Assembly: GCA_009760855.2 (NCBI GenBank)
Contig: WPIO01000119.1
Coordinates: forward strand, 552,001 to 616,000
DNA: 64,000 bases
Direction: 5' to 3'
Source of the DNA: Cristatella mucedo
Lineage: Eukaryota; Bryozoa; Phylactolaemata; Cristatellidae
Of this stretch, positions 56,725 to 64,000 are shown piece after piece. Numbering within the stretch: position 1 is the first letter of the stretch; the number at the start of each line of letters is the position of its first letter. Below the pieces are notes generated by a model. It did not search any database, had not been told where the DNA came from, and was given only the letters and a program-made list of their open reading frames with translations. The position numbers and the translations under genes are program-made.

Positions 56725-58870
56725 GAGCACTGTATTTTCTATGGTGTAAATGGGATGCTTACGTGTGGCGAATTGCTGGTGTGAAGATAAGCCCTTGTCA
56801 ACGGTCGAGAAAGTAACAACAGTTTCATACAGCAGCTGATAAACAGAACGTGGACCGTATCAAATACAGACAGAGCATAATCAACAAACGAATCCAATAT
56901 ATAGTAGCCCTAAATGATCACTATTCGCTGAGCAAGCCATCAAGCATACTAATCTATATACTACTGGCCTTTCTTCACGGTCACGCTCCGATCACCCCAT
57001 ATCATCCGTAGCTGGTGTGGCCTTGGCAGAGGCCTATTGGCCTAGATGCAGCCAATCAGCAGCAGAGCAGTCTGCAGTTCCGTAAATAGCGGGTGTCCTG
57101 AGTCAGTTAGTGCTGCATTGCAGGTCAAGGTGAAATCGCTAGCTGCAATGGCTGAGAAGCTGGTTCAGCCGTATAATCGTACTTTACGCCTTGGCTTCTA
57201 ACGCTTGAGAAGGCTGTAGCAAGGCTAAATATTGTTATGGCGCTAAAACATGAGACAGTAATTCAATGCGATAAAGGTTGTGGTGGTCAGCCGACCGACT
57301 TAAAGAAAGATTACCACAAGCTGGGAAACGAGTTAGATCTCGTGTTTGATGGATGAGAGATCGAGAGCTTTCGGCTGGAGCGGATCGCAGGAGCCGAGAC
57401 CGGGCAAAGCTAGGCGACGAGCCAGCTTCATCACCGGTCGATCCCACGGTCAGCTACCTGAGAGTAAGACAGACGAGCCGAACACACTCAGCTGCTGCAG
57501 CTATCCAACGACAATATCGTTTGAGGAAGCAGGTATGGGACCGCTTCCGACACAGTAGCCACAACAGCTGAAGAGTACCAGAACAACGTAAGTGCACAGC
57601 GGCAGCAGCCTCAGACGAAAGAAGTGCAGGATGTGACGGCTTCCAGCGGCGAGGTGGTAGTGATCAGCGGCTAGGCGATAGCAGCCTACGGCAAGGCGCA
57701 GGTGACCTAAGCGAGCGACGTCTAGGCGGCGAAGTGCAGCAGCGAGAGTGTAGTAGCGGCGCGGAGAGCACATCAGCGGCAAAGCGAGCCAGAGAGAACT
57801 ACGTCTCGGCCAAGGATGGCAGCGGCGAGAGCTTCTTGGTGGTGGAGGGCACCCGCACATGCGTCTCGGTGCAGAGTACAGAGGAGCACCAGGGATAGTG
57901 GTCAGGTGTGATAGTGCGAGGCGATAGTAGCCTGCCATCAGACACAGGCAGCCCGTGAGAGGAACGTCTTGGCTGGGAAGCGGAGCAGCGAGAGCGTCGA
58001 GTAGTCAGCAAAGTAGGTCCGTGAGAGCGACGCTTTGGCCGCCAAGAGCAGTAGTGAAAGCGTCTTAGTGGCGGTGAAGAGCTAACATACAGGCGTCTCG
58101 GCGTAGAGCAAGTAGGAGCTACGCGAGATAGAGATACTTCCCTACTGCGAAGAACAGCAGCGAGAGGTATCGGTGGCTAAGCGAAACAGCGAGAGCAAAC
58201 CACAGCTCTCGGCGTTGGGGAACCCCGAGAACGATGGTGCCATAATAATGAACCACAGTGTTTTCGGAGGATGGAATTGGCCAGCGGTGAGTGCATGTGA
58301 CCGGCCATCGGGACGCGAACGGATGTGACCTACGGAAATTGACAGTGGGAGCAGTACCCCACCTTTGCCTCAAGGTGGGTAGCATCTAAAAAGGCTGCTC
58401 GCGAGGGACGAAGCTGATGTGCGCCTCCTGCGAGTGGCTATCATGTAAGCTGCACCCCTTTCAAGCCGGTCGGAGCTCGTAAATGTTAAATTTGTACCCA
58501 GGCTAGGTTCAGTTGGCTGAGACCGGGCGGGTATAATGAGGGTAGGGGTCACCGGCTAGGCCGGGGTTGGACCTACGGCATGGCCGGATGTGCTGTGACG
58601 TGAGGTCACCGAGGCTCTTGGGTAGGATAAGTTGGCCAAGTAAGTCGTGGCGTTGGAGGCTCCTGGTCTGGCCGAGTTACGCACCTGGATGGTTGCAGGC
58701 CGGCAACGGTGTGACGGTGGAAGCCGACTGAAAAACGAACACGTTTGTTCGCATTTGCTGCGTTATCTTGCGCCCCTATGTGCTCCGGCGATGCGGCCAC
58801 GCACGCAAGGCGACTGGTACCCAAGACCCGAGCTGAGCTGGATGGCGCGCTCGTTGTTGAGACTTGTGTA
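56725..58870 (+). mobile_element. internal region of LTR-like element, no recognised domain
   Basis: Between the left LTR-like repeat and a nested LINE. 57180-57420 is similar to 61588-61860 (TTGGCTTCTAACGCTTGAG, GATTACCACAAGCTGG, GGATGAGAGATCGAG, GAGCCGAGACCGGG), so the two regions belong to related elements. 57640-58200 is GC-rich with irregular repeats of an about 45-bp core (CAGCAGCGAGAG, CGTCTTGGC). A block at 58713-58780 recurs at 60528-60592. No protease, RT or integrase motif was found. Confidence 0.5.
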
Positions 58871-59120
58871 ATCCGCGTTAATAATAATAATAATAATGAT
58901 AATATTGCACTTGATAAAGCGCCCTCAGAGAACTTAATCTCTTTCTAGGCGCTTTACATTTGCTGCAAAGTGATATGCTATTGAATAGTAAGTGAAATCA
59001 TGGTTGAAAAAAAAACTAAATGAATATTATGGTTAGGGGTGACATGCACAGGGTCAGCATACAAATGTGGTTAGTGGCAGCATGAACAGTGTCAGCACGC
59101 ATAAGCACATCAAGGACGAA

Positions 59121-59402
59121 TCACAGGGACCCACTAAATGCTGTCCTAAATAGGTGTGTTTTTAAGTTTCCTTTAAATGTGGTCAGGTCAGGGGATGTTC
59201 TGACGCAGGTCGGGAGGGAGTTCCAGGCTTTGGGAGCATACGAGCTGAATGCACGGTCTCCAAAGAATTTAAGGTTTGTACGAGGTATTTCCAGACTTTT
59301 GGATTCCGAAAAGCGGGTGGTACAATGCTTGGCCTGATGGGGTAGTATATCGGAAAGATAGGCTGGAACCATAGAATGAAGAGACCTAAAAGTGAGGGAC
59401 AA
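59121..59402 (-). pseudogene. LINE A post-RT C-terminal region
   Basis: An open stretch of 93 codons, LTFRSLHSMVPAYLSDILPH to PKAWNSLPTCVRTSPDLTTF, following the RT in another frame. The same block occurs at 1733-2020 and 10461-10934. One frameshift separates it from the RT frame. Confidence 0.8.
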
Positions 59403-59435
59403 AACCTTGAAGTCAATCCGTTGCTTGACTGGTAG

Positions 59436-60323
59436 CTAGTGCAGGTCAGCGAGAAGTGGAGTAATGTGGCAACTGCTACGCTCACGACAGACAAGCCTAG
59501 CTGCAGAGTTTTGCACCAGCTGCAATCGCCTGATCGCACATGCTGGTAGGCCAGTAAGCGGTGAGTTGCAGAAGTCAAGACGGGATGTCACGAATGCACG
59601 AACCAACTTGGACGTGGTATCCTTATCTGAACAAGCCCGAATTTCAGCAATGTTATGAAGCTGAAAATAGGCAGTTTTGACTGTGGAGCTGATGTGGTCG
59701 TCTAACGAGAGGTCGCTTTGGAATGTGACACCTAGATTTCGAGCTGATTCAGCTGGAGATATGCTGGCAGAGCCCATTTTGAAAGTCAGCCTTTCCAATC
59801 TCTGAATCACACTAAACTTGCCCATAACTAGTAAGTTAGTTTTATCATCGTTTTGTTTTAGAAAGTTTGCTGCCATCCATGTGCGGATGTCATCAATGCA
59901 TGCAGCAAGTGAGTTGGGAGAATTTGAGGTGCTCGAAGGCTGGGAGGGATCAAAGCAAAGGTAGAGCTGAGTGTCATCCGCATAGAAGTGAAAGCCTAGA
60001 TTGTGCTTGGCAATCACATCAGCAAGAGGGAGAATATAAACCGTGAAAAGAACCAGACCTTGCACGGAGCCCCGAGTTACTCCATATTTTAGAGGTACTT
60101 CAGATGATCTTCGTCCATTCACGTCAATACTCTGGAGTCTCCCACTGAGATAGGACCTGAACCACTGCAGAGCAGTACCAGTGATGCCCAGGTGAGATAA
60201 GAGGCACTCTAGAAGTACTTTGTGATCGATGGTATCAAAATCTGCCGAAAGATCGAGCAAAACAAGAAGAGACACTCTACCCATGTCTGCATTCCTAAGT
60301 AGGTCGTTGTATACATGAAGCAA
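59436..60323 (-). pseudogene. reverse transcriptase, nearly intact frame (LINE A)
   Basis: 295 codons: the end of the fingers (LHVYNDLLRNADMGRVSLLV), the palm A region LLDLSADFDTIDHKVLLE, the region where PQGSVLGP is expected but TRGSVQGL is found, an intact FHFYADDTQLYLCF box, AACIDDIRTWMAANFLKQND, SARNLGVTFQSDLSL and SRLDFCNSPLTGLPA. The first part of the RT is missing because the element is 5'-truncated, and the altered palm motif also argues against activity. Confidence 0.88.
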
Positions 60324-60382
60324 TGCTGACTCTGTGGAGTGATTAGCTCTAAAGCCAGACTGAAACTTACTAGCAAGGCGTT

Positions 60383-60954
60383 CCCCGAGTAGCTTGTTCG
60401 TGACCCCCGTGTCGGCGTCTTTCGGCGGAAGCTCTCGACTGTTGTGGACGCCTGCCCCGTCTATCTCAGGATACTCAGCCAGCCGGGTCTTGTACGGCGT
60501 TTGCTTGTCCTGGTGAGACTGATGCCGGCGACGGTGGAAGCCGACCGAGAATTAACAAGTTTGTTCGCGCTTACGGCGTCACCTCGCTTCCCGGTAGTTT
60601 ACCTTGCATAGGACGTTTCCCTGTAGACTTGTTTAGTTCCCCTGTTGTTGTTGGTGCTTACGTTATTATAAAGGGTTTAACCTGACTGCCGCTCGTCTTA
60701 CCCTATCTCGGCGGCATGGCGAGCGGCAGCGTAGCCGGAATATGGCGAAGTTTGGCGGGAATTAGCCTCTGACCGCTGGAACTCGGCTACAAATTAACAT
60801 TCCGACACAGCCCGAACGACAAACCACTGGACAAGGCACCGCGTGAGCAGGCAGAAGAGGAGAACTCAGGGAGCCGATGGTTACACGACTTTCCATTCGT
60901 GAGGGCCGCCCCTCCCCAGCTAGGCTGGTGGACTATGAAATCTGTGGGAAGGGA
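60383..60954 (+). mobile_element. internal region of LTR-like element, right part
   Basis: Continues the sequence interrupted by the LINE. GACGGTGGAAGCCGACCGAG and AAGTTTGTTCGC near 60528-60560 repeat a block at 58713-58750. No coding domain recognised. Confidence 0.45.
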
Positions 60955-61235
60955 TGGAGTGTCCGCCTGCAGCTTCTGCTGCTGTAATTAGCTAAAAACC
61001 TTCACGCTCAGGTACATGCCTCAGCTGTGGCACTAGTTAAGCCATTGACGCAGGGAAGCGTCAGGGCACTAAAGCATGTTATATTTCGTGTCGTCTGATG
61101 CGATTGACGGCGGTCTCATATATGCACGTGTTGAGAGCAATAAAGGATAGTTGCATTTACCGAGTACATTCGCTCACTTTGTTTCTGTGAGACTCCCACC
61201 GGAGCAGCCGCCTCCTGAGCCGCTGTCCTGCAACA
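60955..61235 (+). repeat. LTR-like direct repeat, right copy
   Basis: Starts TGGAGTGTCCGCCTGCAGC, holds GAGAGCAATAAAGGATAG and ends CCTGCAACA, followed by ACGC. Partner of 56243-56520. Confidence 0.7.
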
Positions 61236-62600
61236 ACGCCTCAACATAACTCGAGCCTACGGACGTAAGCCATTTTTATTTCGGCCATAGGGTGTATGTG
61301 ATGATCCCCGGATTTTGATCGGTCTGCTGGACTAAAAAGTTAATGCAGTTTCTCCTGCCGACGAGTCTACAGGCTTGGCTGCTCCCCTAAAATGTAGTGA
61401 CCGTGATGACGTAGTAAACTAAATCTGCGGGAAATCTGTCCAAAATCTGTTGGAAAGTCTATCGTGTAAACTCAGCATAAGAAAGGTTGCTGCCATCTAC
61501 ACATGATGGCATGTGCACATGGAACAAGGAAGTTGAAAGAATTCGACGTGCTGGAGGCCTGATATATGAAAGCAAAGTCACAGCAGTGGCTTGGCTTCCA
61601 ACGCTGGAAAATACAGTAACGACTGTGAAGATCGCGATGTCATTAAAGCATGTTCTGTCTGTGCGTCTTGGCGACAATGCTATACACTATTAGGGCGAGC
61701 AACCGTCTGACAAAAAGCAGGACTACCACAAGCTCCATACAGAGTTGATTCTGCTGCTCGCACTATTGACGGATGAGGAGGTCGAGCTTGAGGTCCAAAT
61801 ATTTCTGCTGGAGCAGGAGCCACTCACCGGAGCTGAGACTGGGACAAAGATAGATATGCAATAGGGGTGGTCTCAGCTTATCCGCGATGGGAGCCCTTGC
61901 CTTAGTGGGATCGACTAGGGCGCCTCGTACAGACCCAGCTCCTGACTCACCTAGCTCAGGTTAGAATGGAGCTTTATGCAGGCGATGTGGTTAGGAGATG
62001 GAGCGATTAATGTGCTTGCCTTAGCAGGTTCGACTAGGACGCATAATACAGGCCCGGCTCCTGGTCTACCCGCTAAAGTTAGAATGAAGCCTAGTGGGCA
62101 GACGATGCGGTCAGGATGTACACCGGCTAGTATGCTGAAGTAGAAATAGCAGCTATGGACGAGGTCAGAAGTTTAGAGGAGAGAGAATATAACGGGACGA
62201 CTGAAAGAGCTCGGGCTGCTTGGTAGCCGATGCCAGACTACGCTTTGAGAGCACGAGAGACGAGCCTACCGCGACGAACAGCTAAGTGCAACTTGGACTG
62301 CACAGTTGAGTTCGGCCGGCTACTCAGTTAGCCGCTCGTATCTTGGGGTGCTGCAAACCGCCTTTCGGGTTGGGTAGCGATGGGCGCATAGGATAGTTTA
62401 TTATACGCTGGCTTCGGGAGTTAACACAGTTAACTCCGTCGGTCCCGTGCGGCCGCTCAAAGCGCTTGCGTAACTACTACTAACAGGCCCACAATAAACT
62501 GTCGCTTTCGGCGCCCAGTTGTGGCCGCTTGTGTTTTAACCGAACTGCAGCATTGCATCGCGAAGTCCACCGGTAGAGAATCGGGGGATGAGCTTCTCTG
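61236..62600 (+). mobile_element. internal-like region of a second related element
   Basis: 61588-61860 resembles 57180-57420, placing the right LTR-like repeat in front of a second copy of the internal region (LTR-internal-LTR-internal). A 119-bp tandem duplication lies at 61896-62130. No third LTR and no coding motif were seen. Confidence 0.45.
61896..62130. repeat. 119-bp tandem duplication
   Basis: Two units, each starting CTTGCCTTAG, then TCGACTAGG(G/A)CGC, CAG(A/G)CCC(A/G)GCTCCTG and GTTAGAATG(G/A)AGC; spacing 119 bp (61896 and 62015). Confidence 0.8.
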
Positions 62601-64000
62601 CGAGGTTACAGATGAACTTTTCTCCTACCCGACACCGGCTTTCATTCTAGCTAGTACCTGTGCACGACAGATTTAATCCGCCCATGGCAGATTTTATATC
62701 CGGCTTAGTGCCACCCACAGCCCGTGATCTAATGCGGGAGGTAGGATAATACGTGGGATTTCCACTGGAGGCCGCCTGGGCAACACCTACGGAAATGTAG
62801 AGTACACTGCTACTGCCATAATTTTGGATCATTATGAGAAGAGAAAGAGACAAAGAAGGACGAGCGAACCAGATATGTAAGTTACGTGGACTGCTCATGG
62901 TGTTATGTGTATTCCGTAGGCACACTTTTTTCTGTAGGAGTGGGATTAGGCGTTCGGATGGGGTTACTGCCTATTGGTAACAGTAACGAGCCAATCACCG
63001 GGCGGCATCTTGGTTGGACCGTTCAGGTAACACGGAGGCTTCAACAGGCACTACGTCTTGTGGTGTTCTGCTCCGCCGCACTTTTAAAATATTATCTCAT
63101 TAATTTTATGTTACTAAGGTCTTCCGAACGCCGGCGGGTGGTAAAGCTCAGAAGTTACACCAATGGGCTGTAAATTGCCATTAAACCAACAAAACTACAT
63201 TTGGAAACCAACCAATCCAATTAACGCATTCGGAGTTTCGGCTTAGAGGGACGTACAATAAGAGCTGCCACAGCTGCCTCGTCAAGTGAGCAAGCCAGAA
63301 CCGAGGGATAACGAAGAGAAGAATTCAGCTCGTGCAGCCATACCCATTACACAACTACGACTGTGCAAACTAAAATGCAGAGAAAGTAGCCTATCTTGTA
63401 ACGCTTTGCTCCAAAAGTATCGTATTGGCTATTAGCGAGACATACATGACTTTACGACCGCCTGTGCATTCATTTCGAGCACTGCCAGCCAGAGCTAGGT
63501 ATAAGGCATATGTTGGACGCAAGTCTTTATTAGTACAGATGGCTCCAGTGTACGAGAAGAGCGTATCTTAACTTTCGCGTGCATTTTAGTACATGAGAAC
63601 ACGTGATGTTAAAGATGAATTATCTCAATACAGAAAATTGGCATTTCTGAGTAAACAACAAGTTTGGCCGGGAATGGCGACCGGCCCGTGCACTCGGCTG
63701 CAGCTAGCTGTTCAATACCCAACTGAAAATTCCTCTTGCAATTAGGCTGTTACGATTGGTGTTTAAAATATAGTGTGAAATGCGTTTACTTTTCCTTATT
63801 TCTATGAAGACGTGCATCGCGATTTTAGAGAGTAAAGCGTTCGTTGTGGGACTTCCGCCGGTTGAACGTCTACATATTTGTATAATAATGATAAATATAA
63901 TGGCACGAGATTAAGCTCGCAGAAAACTGTTATCTATCCACTACAAATTGTTGACCTTCATAAAGCAGCCGAAAGCTTCTTGAACCTAGAGATATTTATT
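62600..64000. other. no gene recognised
   Basis: No exon, domain or repeat of the families above was recognised. A TATAATAATGATAAATATAA stretch near 63880 may be a worn LINE tail. Confidence 0.4.

Larger units (their letters stand above)
58880..60377 (-). mobile_element. LINE family A, best preserved copy
   Basis: Reverse-orientation, 5'-truncated LINE with AAT tail at 58880 and conserved 3' end (GCGCCCTCAGAGAACTTAAT). GCGTT at 58875-58879 and 60378-60382 is its target duplication. It carries the longest RT frame of the window (59436-60323). Confidence 0.9.

Noticed and set aside
61896-62130. A CRISPR-like or satellite array
   Set aside because: Only two units of 119 bp are present in an animal genome context; it is a simple tandem duplication.
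62886-63173. A 95-codon open frame with a hydrophobic start
   Set aside because: No recognisable domain and no support from splice sites or a repeated copy.

Overview
The window is eukaryotic and almost certainly from a non-vertebrate animal: coding exons are short and separated by GT-AG introns of up to about 8 kb, intergenic and intronic DNA is full of CR1/L2-type LINEs, tRNA-derived SINEs and simple repeats, and the one host gene encodes a cell-adhesion receptor of the metazoan L1/neuroglian family. The species cannot be named from the sequence.

Host gene. A plus-strand gene runs from a signal-peptide exon (3184 and/or a second copy at 20404) to a stop at 51249. Nine downstream exons (24774-24885, 32454-32662, 33646-33885, 38360-38588, 41104-41453, 44013-44201, 44294-44680, 44766-44906, 45110-45182) and a last coding exon (51060-51249) join with matching phases into a protein of about 729 residues: signal peptide, five Ig domains, one membrane span and a 97-residue tail carrying the FIGQY ankyrin-binding motif. 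The Ig domains resemble the L1CAM/neuroglian Ig series, but the fibronectin III block of that family is absent; only 85 bp separate the Ig5 exon from the membrane-span exon. The signal-peptide exon lies in a duplicated segment (about 2981-4532 and 20205-22800), so the gene may have two alternative first exons 17 kb apart.

Mobile DNA, 1-16 kb. This is a stack of nested insertions: a LINE (family A) in an older LINE A copy with a target duplication; a 4.1-kb LTR retrotransposon (4997-9131, gag-PR-RT-RNaseH-IN, all broken) in a LINE A copy; LINE A in LINE B; and a tRNA-SINE in LINE B.

16-52 kb. Introns of the receptor gene hold LINE A remnants, two or three tRNA-SINE families, a Tc1/mariner transposase remnant (38805-39345, minus), a LINE fragment with 5' inversion (39380-39762), long TA and TC tracts, and a near-perfect hairpin at 48734-48787.

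52-64 kb. Downstream of a candidate poly(A) signal at 52068 the DNA becomes GC-richer and is again built from mobile elements: a LINE A split by a 1.06-kb unknown insert with a small open frame, and a pair of about 280-bp direct repeats (56243-56520, 60955-61235) that look like LTRs, with the best preserved LINE A reverse transcriptase (58880-60377, minus) nested between them. No second host gene was recognised. No rRNA, functional tRNA or CRISPR was seen.
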